Part shown: positions 27,208 through 34,929 of the stretch, piece after piece
Position numbering within the stretch: position 1 is the first letter of the stretch
Layout: each line of letters starts with the position of its first letter
Origin: Mucilaginibacter sp.
GTDB lineage: Bacteria; Bacteroidota; Bacteroidia; Sphingobacteriales; Sphingobacteriaceae
NCBI RefSeq assembly: GCF_025359345.1
Contig: NZ_JANYGQ010000009.1
Span: 248,001 to 312,000, forward strand
Reading direction: 5' to 3'
Length of the DNA: 64,000 nt
The notes under the pieces: model-generated
Seen by the model: the letters and a program-made list of their open reading frames with translations, nothing else
The model's database searches: none
What the model was told of the DNA's origin: nothing
Made by a program: the position numbers and the translations under genes

Positions 27208-28101
27208 TCAGCGGTTAAACTTATCCTTCATCCCCAACAATCCCCATATGCCACCGCTGTGAATAGCCAGTACCCGGTCGCCCGGCTTAAAATAATCTGA
27301 AGCTGCCATATCAAACAAAGCATACAGCATTTTACCCGTATAAACCGGTTCAATTAATATCCCTGTTTCGGCAACAAATTGTTTAATAAAATTGATCAGC
27401 CTTTCGTCGGTTTTTCCGTAACCGCCAAAGTGATAGGAAGTATGTAAATGATAATCAGCAGGCGCCGTTAAAAATTTATCTATTTCGTCTCTAATAAAGT
27501 CTCCATTTTTCAGCACGGGGATTGCATGAAATTGGGTGGGCAGCTGGTTCCGTTGGATTCCATTAATAATTCCGGCAGCTGTAGTGCCCGTTCCGCAGGC
27601 GCAAAAAACATGGTCGTAGGTCTCAGTAAGTTCATCAACCAATTCGCTGCAACCTTTTGCGCCCTCGGCACTTGCGCCGCCCTCGTCAATAAAAATCGCG
27701 TCTGCGTCATCGCCAAAATATTTATCAAATAAGGCCGGCTTGTCGCGGTAGCTTTCTCTATCGGTAAAAATCAAATCCATGCCATGTAAGCGGCATAAAA
27801 AAAGTGTGTCGTTGGCTACTTCTTCACCCCTTACAAAGCCTGTTGCGTTAAAGCCAAATTTTGCGGCAGCTGCTGCCGTGGCCAGCAAATGGTTGGAATA
27901 CGCCCCGCCAAATGTTACCAGGTGATGTTTATTCTCAGCTTGTGCGCGTTTGAGCAAATACTTCAGTTTGCGCCATTTATTGCCCGATATAATAGGATGG
28001 ATAAGGTCGTCCCGCTTTATAAAAACCTCTATGCCCTTTTCATCAAACAACTTGTTTTTTATTTGATGGATGGGGCTGTAAATTTCGAGGTTGATGTGCA
28101 T
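27208..28101 (-). CDS. ACC deaminase/D-cysteine desulfhydrase-family PLP enzyme
   Basis: A 297-aa fold-type II pyridoxal-phosphate enzyme. The PLP lysine is in SGNKWRKLKYLLK, followed by TFGGAYSNHLLATAAAAAKFGF, which binds the substrate carboxylate, and the phosphate loop ACGTGTTAAGI. Family members are 1-aminocyclopropane-1-carboxylate deaminases or D-cysteine desulfhydrases; the short length and divergent middle fit the broad Bacteroidota group rather than true AcdS. The start codon directly follows a TAAATTTG box. The nearby repeat element begins 35 bases upstream of the gene. The specific substrate is unresolved. Confidence 0.9.
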   Translation of the reverse strand: MHINLEIYSPIHQIKNKLFDEKGIEVFIKRDDLIHPIISGNKWRKLKYLLKRAQAENKHHLVTFGGAYSNHLLATAAAAAKFGFNATGFVRGEEVANDTLFLCRLHGMDLIFTDRESYRDKPALFDKYFGDDADAIFIDEGGASAEGAKGCSELVDELTETYDHVFCACGTGTTAAGIINGIQRNQLPTQFHAIPVLKNGDFIRDEIDKFLTAPADYHLHTSYHFGGYGKTDERLINFIKQFVAETGILIEPVYTGKMLYALFDMAASDYFKPGDRVLAIHSGGIWGLLGMKDKFNR

Positions 28102-28105
28102 TGGG

Positions 28106-28113
28106 CAAATTTA
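28106..28113 (-). promoter_or_regulatory. -7 promoter element touching the start codon
   Basis: The minus strand reads TAAATTTGCCCAATG, so a TAnnTTTG box ends 4 bases before the ATG of the PLP enzyme. Transcription would begin about at the start codon, giving a leaderless mRNA. No clear -33 element is seen; the repeat element begins about 20 bases further upstream. Confidence 0.45.
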
Positions 28114-28135
28114 TGGAAAAAGATGATGGGGAGTG

Positions 28136-28322
28136 AATGTCCGCCGGGGTGGACTCACCCGCTCGACGCTTCGCTGGAGCTGCCCTCTCTACGGCGAGCC
28201 GTAAAGAGGTCGGAAAAAAATTATGTATATATATGAAAGGTGATTTGCCCTCTTTACCGTTTACGGTAGAGAGGGCAGGACGAGCGAAGCAATGTCCGGG
28301 TGAGTCCACCCCGGCGGACATT
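28136..28322. mobile_element. Empty (gene-less) copy of the DUF559 element
   Basis: Two inverted arms (28136-28213 and 28247-28322) match the arms that enclose the DUF559 gene at 8375-8965, but only ~33 bases of A/T-rich DNA lie between them. Here the left arm is type 2 (CTCGACGCTTCGCTGGAGCT) and the right arm is type 1 (GGACATTGCTTCGCTCGTCC when read inward), the reverse of the other locus, so the whole unit is inverted. In the right arm the hairpin stem changed on both sides (ACGGC/GCCGT became ACCGT/ACGGT), keeping the pairing. It looks like a MITE-like deletion derivative. Confidence 0.65.
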
Positions 28323-28372
28323 CACAGCGGACATGCGATGTCCAAAGTTAACTTAGTTAGTTAAGTATTCAA

Positions 28373-29440
28373 TCAAATCCCAAACCCTATCCCCGCATTA
28401 ACCGATTTATATTGCGCCAAACTGCCTGACGCATACAAACGGAAAAAGCCAAGGCTCAATTGAAAACCAACATCAGCACGCACGCCACTAATTACGTTCT
28501 CGCTGATGGATACCGGGTTGGTAAACGTTGTATAGGTATTTGTTATTAACGTGCCACCGGTGGTCACAGGGTAATTTCCTACTGCTGTAACACCTGCATG
28601 AGTAGTATTATAGCCCAGAGCCAAAAACGGGGTAAACGACAGCAGCTTTTTTGATATGATAACCTCGCCCGTAAAACTGTTGAAACTACCATCCAGGTAT
28701 TGATTACTAAAGTTGGTGCTTTGCTGGCTGTCTTTAGGCTGCGCGCCGTTTTCGGGGGTAACGTTAAGTGTTTTGGTTAAATTTAAATGGCTGTACCCAA
28801 TGGCAATGGCCAGATCAAAAGGTAACAATTCACCGGCAGTCTTTCCATAAATATCCTGCATTATGTTGTGTTTTAAGCCGAAGCCTATCATTGATATGCT
28901 CCCAAAGTCGCTGCCTACGGTTACCTTGGGTATGGCACGTAAGGTAATGTCCGTATTTTGAGGCAGGCCAACCGTAACCTGTATCTGCGGGGCCGGTATT
29001 ACCGCTATAACACCGGCGGGGGTATTAAAATCGGCTACTTTGTTGCCGTTATCGTCGTAGATGTTAAGCTTTGGGCCGTCGGTATTCTTAGCGCCCCCAA
29101 AGGTTGGGGCAATAGTCAGACCCGGATCGGCGGGCTTTACGTGGTTTGACAATCCTATTTTAGTAACATCAAAAGTTTTATCAGCCGACGAAATAAATGC
29201 TGCCGATGCGGTAATGCGTACATCAAATTTAAGTATGCCTTTCGTTTTGGCGGTGTTGGTCCAGCCACTGTTTTGATCCACGCCCAGGCCCTTAAAAAAC
29301 GGCAACGCATAGGCATTTAATAATTTTGTAGCATCGGCGGGGCTCGATTTAATAAGGCCCGAAAAGGAGTTCTGCGCATTTGCAACAGAAACGGTGCTAA
29401 CTAAGAAAGCTACTGCTAAAAAGTAATAATATTTTCTCAT
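28373..29440 (-). CDS. DUF6588-like outer membrane protein
   Basis: A 355-aa protein with a clear signal peptide (FLAVAFLVSTVSVANAQ). The mature chain has the DUF6588 pattern of Bacteroidota: an early GLIKSSPADATKLLNAYALPFFKGLG segment, KFDVRITASAAFI, a LPQNTDITLRAIPKV strand, and amphipathic beta-strands up to a C-terminal aromatic-rich strand (GFFRLYASGSLAQYKSVNAGIGFGI) suited to outer-membrane insertion. It is probably a small beta-barrel of unknown function. It is divergent from the pseudouridine synthase gene, and the two share a ~77-base promoter region. Confidence 0.8.
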   Translation of the reverse strand: MRKYYYFLAVAFLVSTVSVANAQNSFSGLIKSSPADATKLLNAYALPFFKGLGVDQNSGWTNTAKTKGILKFDVRITASAAFISSADKTFDVTKIGLSNHVKPADPGLTIAPTFGGAKNTDGPKLNIYDDNGNKVADFNTPAGVIAVIPAPQIQVTVGLPQNTDITLRAIPKVTVGSDFGSISMIGFGLKHNIMQDIYGKTAGELLPFDLAIAIGYSHLNLTKTLNVTPENGAQPKDSQQSTNFSNQYLDGSFNSFTGEVIISKKLLSFTPFLALGYNTTHAGVTAVGNYPVTTGGTLITNTYTTFTNPVSISENVISGVRADVGFQLSLGFFRLYASGSLAQYKSVNAGIGFGI

Positions 29441-29504
29441 ACAGTACTAAACGCTTATTGCCGGGACATATTTTTTTACTATTATCATTATGTGAAAAAA
29501 CGAC

Positions 29505-29512
29505 TACTTTTG
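29505..29512 (+). promoter_or_regulatory. -7 promoter element of the RluA-family gene
   Basis: TACTTTTG matches TAnnTTTG and ends 5 bases before the ATG (TTTTGCCCCGATG). The transcript would be leaderless or nearly so. It also supports ATG 29518 as the start rather than an upstream TTG at 29458. Confidence 0.5.
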
Positions 29513-29517
29513 CCCCG

Positions 29518-30558
29518 ATGATCGACGACGCCGCATTTATTGAGCAGGAAGAGCAAGACCTTTATGAGCACCTAAGGATTGTGGTTGATAAGGGCCAGTC
29601 GCTGTTGCGTATTGATAAGTTTTTGATGCACCGCGTTGAAAATGCATCGCGTAACCGCATACAAAACGCTATCGAGCTTGGTAATGTGTTGGTTAACGAT
29701 AAGGTCACCAAATCAAGCTACCAGGTGAAACCGCTTGACGTCATTTCGGTGGTGTTGCCGCATCCGCCGCGGGATACCGAAGTTTACCCGGAAAACATCC
29801 CTATTAATATTGTTTACGAGGACGATGATGTACTGGTGGTTAATAAACCGGCAGGCATGGTGGTGCACCCCGGTTACAACAATTATACAGGCACACTGGT
29901 TAATGCACTGGTTTTCCATTTTCAGCAATTGCCAACCTTACCGGGTAATGATGGCCGCCCGGGCCTGGTACACCGAATAGATAAAGATACATCAGGACTG
30001 TTGCTGATCAGTAAAAACGAACGCAGCATGACCTGGCTTGCTCGTCAGTTTTTTGAGCATACCATAGCCCGCAAATACATTGCCCTGGTTTGGGGCGATT
30101 TACCCGAAGACGGTACCGTAACCGGTTACATAGGCCGCAGCATAGCCGACCGGCGGGTAATGAGTATTTACGACGACCCCGAAAAAGGAAAATGGTCGGT
30201 AACGCATTACCGGGTGCTGGAACGAATGGACTACGTCACCCTGATAGAATGCCAGCTTGAAACCGGCCGCACGCACCAGATACGAGCCCACATGAAACAC
30301 ATCGGCCATCCCCTGTTTAGCGATGCCACTTATGGCGGCGATAAAATATTAAAAGGAACTGTTTTCAGTAAATACAAACAATTTGTCGAAAATTGCTTTG
30401 AGTTAATGCCACGCCAGGCGCTGCATGCACAGTCGCTGGGGTTTTTACATCCAACAATAAAAAAACAATTACATTTTGAAGCGCCCCTGCCCGAAGATTT
30501 TGCCGCAGTTTTGCAAAAGTGGAGGAAATATGTAGGAGAGCGCGTAGCCGACAGTTGA
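29518..30558 (+). CDS. RluA-family 23S rRNA pseudouridine synthase (RluD-like)
   Basis: A 346-aa RNA-modifying enzyme that isomerises uridines in ribosomal RNA. The N-terminus has an S4 RNA-binding domain (LRIDKFLMHRVENASRNRIQ, residues ~25-85). The catalytic domain has VVNKPAGMVVHPG, then LVHRIDKDTSGLLLISK with the catalytic Asp, and TGRTHQIRAHMKHIGHPLFSD. These together are diagnostic for the RluA/RluC/RluD group; the S4 domain favours RluC/RluD. An upstream TTG at 29458 was set aside because it would place the promoter box inside the gene. Confidence 0.94.
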   Translation: MIDDAAFIEQEEQDLYEHLRIVVDKGQSLLRIDKFLMHRVENASRNRIQNAIELGNVLVNDKVTKSSYQVKPLDVISVVLPHPPRDTEVYPENIPINIVYEDDDVLVVNKPAGMVVHPGYNNYTGTLVNALVFHFQQLPTLPGNDGRPGLVHRIDKDTSGLLLISKNERSMTWLARQFFEHTIARKYIALVWGDLPEDGTVTGYIGRSIADRRVMSIYDDPEKGKWSVTHYRVLERMDYVTLIECQLETGRTHQIRAHMKHIGHPLFSDATYGGDKILKGTVFSKYKQFVENCFELMPRQALHAQSLGFLHPTIKKQLHFEAPLPEDFAAVLQKWRKYVGERVADS

Positions 30559-30659
30559 TGGTTCATAGTTGATGGTTCATAGCCGCTGCACTTTTTGCAC
30601 CATGAACCATGAACTGTGAATTTCCTACAATGAACTATGAACCATTAACCATGAACAAC
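30551..30659. repeat. ATGGTTCAT short repeat cluster
   Basis: The unit AGTTGATGGTTCAT occurs twice in tandem, then its complement (CCATGAACCATGAACTGTG, ATGAACTATGAACCAT) occurs about 30 bases on, so the spacer folds into hairpins. A single related copy (GAACTATGAACCAT) is in the spacer near 42980. The cluster begins inside the last codons of the pseudouridine synthase gene and may end its mRNA. Confidence 0.55.
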
Positions 30660-30671
30660 TAAAAAACAACC

Positions 30672-31508
30672 ATGACACCCGTTTTTATCAATTTTAATGG
30701 AGAAATACTTCCGGCTGATACCAAACTGGTTTCGATAAATAACCGTGCTTTTAAATATGGCGATGGCCTGTTCGAAAGCATGCGTATGATGAAGGGGCAG
30801 CTAAAATTCCCGGAACTGCATGCCGAACGCCTGCAAAAAGGGATGAAGGCTTTAAAGATTGATGGCTACTCGGCTATGGATGCCTGGTTTTTAAAAGAGA
30901 AAGTTGCCGACCTCGCCCGCCGCAACAAAGCCAAGCATGGCAGGCTGCGCTTAACCGTTTACAGGGATGCAGGCGGCTTATATACCCCAACCCAAAATAA
31001 AATGGGCTGGTGCCTGGAGCTGCAGCCAGTGGATGAGCCCCGTTATTTTTTGAACGACAAAGGGTTGATAATGGATATTTACAGTGAACTGCCCAAGCCT
31101 ACCAATTACCTGTCGAACATTAAAACCTGCAACTCATTAATTTACGTGATGGCAGGCCTATACAAAACCCAAAACAAACTGGACGATGTTTTCTTACTGA
31201 ACCAGGCCGGCAATTTATGCGAAGCCAGCAGTTCGAACATTTTCATATCCTACAAAAAACACCTTTACACACCCGCTTTAAGCGAGGGCTGCGTGGAAGG
31301 CGTTATGCGCCATGTGCTGATCGACCTGGCAAAAAATAATAACATCCCGGTTACTGAGGCACAGATCAGTCCGGATATATTGTACGAAGCCGATGAGGTG
31401 TTTTTAACAAACGCCGGCCGTGGTATTCAAAGTGTAATAGGGTTTGGGGTACGGCGGTATTTTAATGAATTGAGTAAAATACTTGTCGAAGAGCTTAATA
31501 AGCTATAG
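30672..31508 (+). CDS. Class IV aminotransferase/aminodeoxychorismate lyase-like PLP enzyme
   Basis: A 278-aa fold-type IV PLP enzyme. It opens with NFNGEILPADTKLVSINNRAFKYGDGLFESMRM, the typical start of branched-chain aminotransferase, D-amino-acid transaminase and PabC proteins. The PLP lysine is in SNIKTCNSLIYVMAG, followed by EASSSNIFISYK and TNAGRGIQSVIGFG, which bind the phosphate. The length fits PabC or D-amino-acid transaminase better than IlvE (~300+). The reaction cannot be fixed by sequence alone. Its last six bases overlap the end of the convergent Xre-type regulator. Confidence 0.88.
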   Translation: MTPVFINFNGEILPADTKLVSINNRAFKYGDGLFESMRMMKGQLKFPELHAERLQKGMKALKIDGYSAMDAWFLKEKVADLARRNKAKHGRLRLTVYRDAGGLYTPTQNKMGWCLELQPVDEPRYFLNDKGLIMDIYSELPKPTNYLSNIKTCNSLIYVMAGLYKTQNKLDDVFLLNQAGNLCEASSSNIFISYKKHLYTPALSEGCVEGVMRHVLIDLAKNNNIPVTEAQISPDILYEADEVFLTNAGRGIQSVIGFGVRRYFNELSKILVEELNKL

Positions 31509-31790
31509 CGAACCGCCGCTTTGCCTTAGTTGCCGGCTGGCTAATTTTAATTTTATAACATCTTCCCAGTCTTCGCAAATTAAATCAACAAGTTCAATTT
31601 CCAGTATTTCTGCAATTTCAACTAGCCTGTTCAGGGTAATATTACTGTATCCCAGTTCAATTTTGCTGTAGGCATTTTGGGATATTTTAAGTTTAGCCGC
31701 CAGGTAATCCTGCGTGTAATTTCTGAATTCCCGAATCTTACGGATATTCGAGACTATGGCTTTGGTTTTTAAATCGCTTATCGACCTCAT
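31503..31790 (-). CDS. Xre-family helix-turn-helix regulator
   Basis: A 95-aa DNA-binding protein. An HTH_3 domain spans about residues 15-70 (IRKIREFRNYTQDYLAAKLK, SQNAYSKIELGYSNITLNRL, VEIAEILEIELVDLI), with a short charged tail. It has no toxin or phage partner nearby. Its 3' end overlaps the aminotransferase end by 6 bases. A short TTATA...TATAA inverted repeat just upstream could be an operator. Targets unknown. Confidence 0.88.
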   Translation of the reverse strand: MRSISDLKTKAIVSNIRKIREFRNYTQDYLAAKLKISQNAYSKIELGYSNITLNRLVEIAEILEIELVDLICEDWEDVIKLKLASRQLRQSGGSL

Positions 31791-31974
31791 AAAAATTTAG
31801 TTATAAAGTAGTATAAACGAAGTAATTAGCTGAACGGTTTTTTTTAATGCAAATAACCTTATATCCAAATTTTACCGGTGACTGCCCATTTTTTGTACCG
31901 GCAATAAAATGACGTAAAAAAGGGGGATTTTAACACAATTGTTGCCTAACTTGCTTTGTATTCTATTTAAGGAA

Positions 31975-32748
31975 ATGACCGTTACCACCTGCATACCCAC
32001 GGATGCTTTAAAGCCGTTTATCAAACATTACCTGGTAATTGAAAGCGACCGGGAGGTTATAAACCGGTTGGTGCCCGACACCTCGGTGGTGCTGGTTTTC
32101 AGGTATAAAGGCAATGTAAACTTTACAGTCGGGGGCACCGAAACCAATATACCGGCATCGGTTTTAACGGGGTTAAAAAAATCTTCGCGGCTGGTAAACT
32201 ACTCAGCCGGGTCTGCAGCTATACTGGTTATTTTTAAAACTGCCGCGGCGGGCAGCTTTTTCAAAGTACCACTTCACGAAATATTCGAAGGCAGTGTTCC
32301 CCTCGATAATTTTGTCAGCAACGGGCAAGCCTCAGTAATTGAAGAGCAACTATCGGCCGCGAAGAATAACGTTGAAAGAATAAATTTGATTGAGCATTTC
32401 CTTTTTTCTCAATATAAAGGTGCAGGCGGGGATCAACTGGTTTTAGCAGCAATAGAAAAGATGTATACTGCCAAAGGTTTTTATAAAATAAAAGAGCTGG
32501 CCGACTCCCTGTATATAAGCCAGGACGCCTTTGAAAAAAGGTTCAGAAAGGCCACCGGAGCATCGCCCAAGCAAGTTTCGTCCATTATACGCCTGCGGAA
32601 TATCGTGGTAAACGGCAAGAAGCATGAAAACTTTAACCAACTGGCTTACGATGCGGGCTATTTCGATCAATCGCACTTTAATAATGATTTCAGGCTATTT
32701 ACCGGCCAAACCCCGTCAGACTTTTTTAAGTCGCCAATCTTCTGGTAA
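31975..32748 (+). CDS. AraC-family transcriptional regulator
   Basis: A 257-aa regulator with an N-terminal effector domain (~150 residues, resembling the DUF6597 sensor of Bacteroidota AraC proteins) and a C-terminal double helix-turn-helix (FYKIKELADSLYISQDAFEK, KQVSSIIRLRNIV, YDAGYFDQSHFNNDFRLFTG). The final GYFDQSHFNNDFRLFTGQTPSDF is the AraC signature. ATG 31975 is preferred over a TTG at 31939, and GGAA precedes it. It lies 68 bases before the monooxygenase-like gene on the same strand, which it may regulate. Confidence 0.92.
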   Translation: MTVTTCIPTDALKPFIKHYLVIESDREVINRLVPDTSVVLVFRYKGNVNFTVGGTETNIPASVLTGLKKSSRLVNYSAGSAAILVIFKTAAAGSFFKVPLHEIFEGSVPLDNFVSNGQASVIEEQLSAAKNNVERINLIEHFLFSQYKGAGGDQLVLAAIEKMYTAKGFYKIKELADSLYISQDAFEKRFRKATGASPKQVSSIIRLRNIVVNGKKHENFNQLAYDAGYFDQSHFNNDFRLFTGQTPSDFFKSPIFW

Positions 32749-32815
32749 AATCAATGATTTTTTACAAGGTCTGAATCTGCTATAAGCGGAACTTTGTAGA
32801 AAACACTGAAATAAA

Positions 32816-33130
32816 ATGAAACAAATACTTATTGACAAGTTCGTAGTGCCGGCAGCAGCTTTTGCTGAATTCACAGAACGGATGAACTACAACCGTAACT
32901 TTATAAAAAAGCTGGACGGATTTGTGCAAGACGGGGTGTACAAGCGCACAAACGAAGCCGGAGACCCGGTAATAGTTACCATGGCTGTTTGGGAAAATGC
33001 AGGTATGATTGAAAAAGCCAAAATTGCTGTACAGGCCGAATATCTGCGAATTGGATTCAAGATGGTTGATTTTATAACCAACCGGGGTATTAAAATAGAA
33101 CGGGAGTTTTACGAAGAACTAACCGACTAA
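32816..33130 (+). CDS. Antibiotic biosynthesis monooxygenase (ABM)-like protein
   Basis: A 104-aa ferredoxin-like protein of the ABM superfamily. It shows the small strand-helix pattern (ILIDKFVVPAAAFAEFTERM, then FIKKLDGFVQDGVYKR, then VIVTMAVWENAGMIEKAK). Such proteins act as small oxygenases, haem-degrading enzymes or quinol-binding proteins; the active site is not conserved enough to choose. It follows the AraC gene and is probably its target, a common pairing. Confidence 0.8.
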   Translation: MKQILIDKFVVPAAAFAEFTERMNYNRNFIKKLDGFVQDGVYKRTNEAGDPVIVTMAVWENAGMIEKAKIAVQAEYLRIGFKMVDFITNRGIKIEREFYEELTD

Positions 33131-33134
33131 TGTT

Positions 33135-33196
33135 AAGTCGGAAGTCTTTAGTCAATTTTTTGTCGCTTCCGACTTAGGACTAAAGACTTTCGACTT
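33135..33196. repeat. AAGTCGGA inverted repeat
   Basis: AAGTCGGAAGTCTTTAGTC (33135-33153) faces its complement (33178-33196) with one mismatch in 19 and a 24-base loop. It lies between convergent genes and could end both transcripts. Related text occurs at 35.4-35.7, 50.6-50.7 and 55.07 kb. Confidence 0.65.
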
Positions 33197-33211
33197 GAGA
33201 CTAACGCCATA

Positions 33212-33445
33212 CTAGTAATCCTCACTGGGCAGATGGTCATCGTCATCCGCGTCATCAATGTTTTCTTCTACAATAATTTCATGCAGGTCATTATTATCGC
33301 CGGCCTCGTCGTCAAATGATTCGTCTTCCTCGTCATCCCAGTCATCATCTGTGTCGTCATTACCGTCAGGCGAATACTCCGTGTAGGTATCATCGGCATC
33401 AATGGTTTGGATGTGGTTGTCGTTGTATGTTGAAGGGGTTATCAT
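33212..33445 (-). CDS. Highly acidic small protein, unknown function
   Basis: A 77-aa protein dominated by Asp and Glu (for example DDTDDDWDDEEDESFDDEAGDN), with almost no basic residues and no predicted membrane or signal segment. It is likely disordered. No family is recognised. Codon choice is varied (GAT, GAC, GAA and GAG mixed), as expected for selected protein rather than DNA simple repeat. It lies between two convergent inverted-repeat spacers, without an operon partner. Confidence 0.6.
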   Translation of the reverse strand: MITPSTYNDNHIQTIDADDTYTEYSPDGNDDTDDDWDDEEDESFDDEAGDNNDLHEIIVEENIDDADDDDHLPSEDY

Positions 33446-33520
33446 CGTATTGATTAATAAAAGTGTTAAAATTAAACGCCGGCGGCATTATATATCAAAA
33501 ACAATACCGTAACATGCGAT

Positions 33521-34147
33521 TTATAAAAAATCTACTGCAGTTATTTCTTTTACCTTATAATAACCCTTTGCTTGTGGCAGGTAAACCTCAAGTTCATGCC
33601 AGGTTATCTTAACCGGTTTGCCAAGCAAACCGGTTACTCCATTGGCAAATTTTTCTGAACCAGGGAACTGACGCAACCACAAAAATGATTTTTCGCTGCC
33701 GCTTTTGTCGGTTGCAACAATGTAGTTAAAGCCCTTCATGTCAATTCTTCTTATTTTACCTGTAGTAGAACCTATCCCTTCTTCGGCATTTTCACTTTTT
33801 TCAGTTTCAGCAGCCACCATTTTTACCGATATTTTGGTAAAAGCAGCGCAGTTTTGGTTTAATAATTGTTTGCCAATCTCAATTCCCAGATCGCGCATTT
33901 TGGCGTTGTCGGTAGGGTCAATATTTTTCTCGGTTGCCAGCTTCATTAAAAAGTCGGTGTGCTTGGTAAAGCAGTCTGTAAAAACCGCAACAGCCTCTTT
34001 CTTGGAATTTATCTTGTCAACATTTACTTGCGTCATGCAAGTACAAATGCTGTCTGTTAATTTTTTTTCCAGTTCGCTGGGCGCAGACTGCGCAAACAGG
34101 TTTTGAGTTAGAATTATGCAAAATCCTAATAAAAAAAATAATTTCAT
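33521..34147 (-). CDS. Secreted protein of unknown function
   Basis: A 208-aa exported protein. The signal peptide is MKLFFLLGFCIILTQNLFAQ. The mature part has a Cys-containing helical region (DSICTCMTQVNVDKI, DCFTKHTDFLMKL, QNCAAFTKISVKM), resembling helical secreted proteins of Bacteroidota. A beta-rich second half follows (GKIRRIDMKGFNYIVATDKSG, KSFLWLRQFPGSEKF). No catalytic motif is seen. It is divergent from rpsF and shares the ~140-base intergenic region with its promoter. Confidence 0.7.
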   Translation of the reverse strand: MKLFFLLGFCIILTQNLFAQSAPSELEKKLTDSICTCMTQVNVDKINSKKEAVAVFTDCFTKHTDFLMKLATEKNIDPTDNAKMRDLGIEIGKQLLNQNCAAFTKISVKMVAAETEKSENAEEGIGSTTGKIRRIDMKGFNYIVATDKSGSEKSFLWLRQFPGSEKFANGVTGLLGKPVKITWHELEVYLPQAKGYYKVKEITAVDFL

Positions 34148-34210
34148 CTTTTTGGGTGGTGAAGTATAATATAGTCTATTGTTCCGGTGCTAAATATACC
34201 TTTATTTCTA

Positions 34211-34242
34211 TTTGAAAAAATAAAATATTCTTCATACATTTG
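34211..34242 (+). promoter_or_regulatory. Promoter of the rpsF-rpsR-rplI operon
   Basis: TTTG at 34211-34214 is followed after 20 bases by TACATTTG (34235-34242), an exact match to the Bacteroidota TTTG ... TAnnTTTG promoter. The leader to the rpsF ATG is about 40 bases, and includes CCCCGTAATAGCGGG, a small hairpin that could take part in ribosomal-protein feedback. Confidence 0.7.
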
Positions 34243-34287
34243 CAGCCCCGTAATAGCGGGTAATTTATTTAAAATCAAAGTATAACA

Positions 34288-34650
34288 ATGCAACAGTACG
34301 AAATTGTGATCGTTCTAACCCCGTTGTTGTCAGTTGATGTTGCTGCAGAGGCTAACGCCAAATTCAGCAAAATTTTAACTGATAACGGAGCCGAAATTGT
34401 CCAGGAGGATAATTGGGGTTTGAGAAAATTAGCGTACCCTATCCAAAAAAAGACGACAGGGTATTATCACTTAACTGAATTTAAGGCCCCGGGTGATGTA
34501 ATTAACAAACTTGAAGTTGAACTACGCCGCGACGAGCGCGTGTTACGCTTTTTAACCATTGCCTTAGATAAGCACGCTGTTGCTTACAACGACAAAAAAC
34601 GCAGTGGTGCTTTCAACAAAAAACCTAAAGCAGAGGAGGCAGCACACTAA
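34288..34650 (+). CDS. rpsF: 30S ribosomal protein S6
   Basis: A 120-aa ribosomal protein binding 16S rRNA with S18. It has the S6 fold text [42 protein letters not shown], and [17 protein letters not shown]. The last ~25 residues are a basic/acidic tail ([17 protein letters not shown]), common in this phylum. First gene of the conserved rpsF-rpsR-rplI operon; its stop overlaps the next start (TAATG). Confidence 0.98.
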   Translation: MQQYEIVIVLTPLLSVDVAAEANAKFSKILTDNGAEIVQEDNWGLRKLAYPIQKKTTGYYHLTEFKAPGDVINKLEVELRRDERVLRFLTIALDKHAVAYNDKKRSGAFNKKPKAEEAAH

Positions 34651-34913
34651 TGGCTAACGAACAAATTAAATACGTAACCGCCCCTAAAGTAGAGGACACA
34701 CGTAAAAAATACTGCCGTTTCAAAAAGAATGGTATCAAGTATATCGACTACAAAGACGCTAACTTTTTATTAAAGTTTATTAACGACCAGGGTAAAGTAT
34801 TACCACGCCGCTTAACCGGTACTTCGTTAAAATTTCAGCGTAAGGTTGCACAGGCTGTTAAGCGTGCGCGCCACATCGGTTTATTACCTTATGTTACAGA
34901 CTCATTAAAATAA
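34650..34913 (+). CDS. rpsR: 30S ribosomal protein S18
   Basis: An 87-aa small-subunit protein that pairs with S6. It shows [20 protein letters not shown], then the [30 protein letters not shown] core that is nearly invariant in S18. The N-terminal CRFKKNG has a single Cys, so it is the zinc-free form. The start overlaps the rpsF stop by one base, giving translational coupling. Confidence 0.98.
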   Translation: MANEQIKYVTAPKVEDTRKKYCRFKKNGIKYIDYKDANFLLKFINDQGKVLPRRLTGTSLKFQRKVAQAVKRARHIGLLPYVTDSLK

Positions 34914-34915
34914 TC

Positions 34916-34922
34916 AGGAGGT
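34916..34922 (+). promoter_or_regulatory. Strong Shine-Dalgarno sequence before rplI
   Basis: AGGAGGT lies 7 bases before the rplI ATG. It is a near-perfect Shine-Dalgarno, rare in Bacteroidota, where most genes (including most in this window) have none. Confidence 0.7.
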
Positions 34923-34929
34923 AAAGAAA

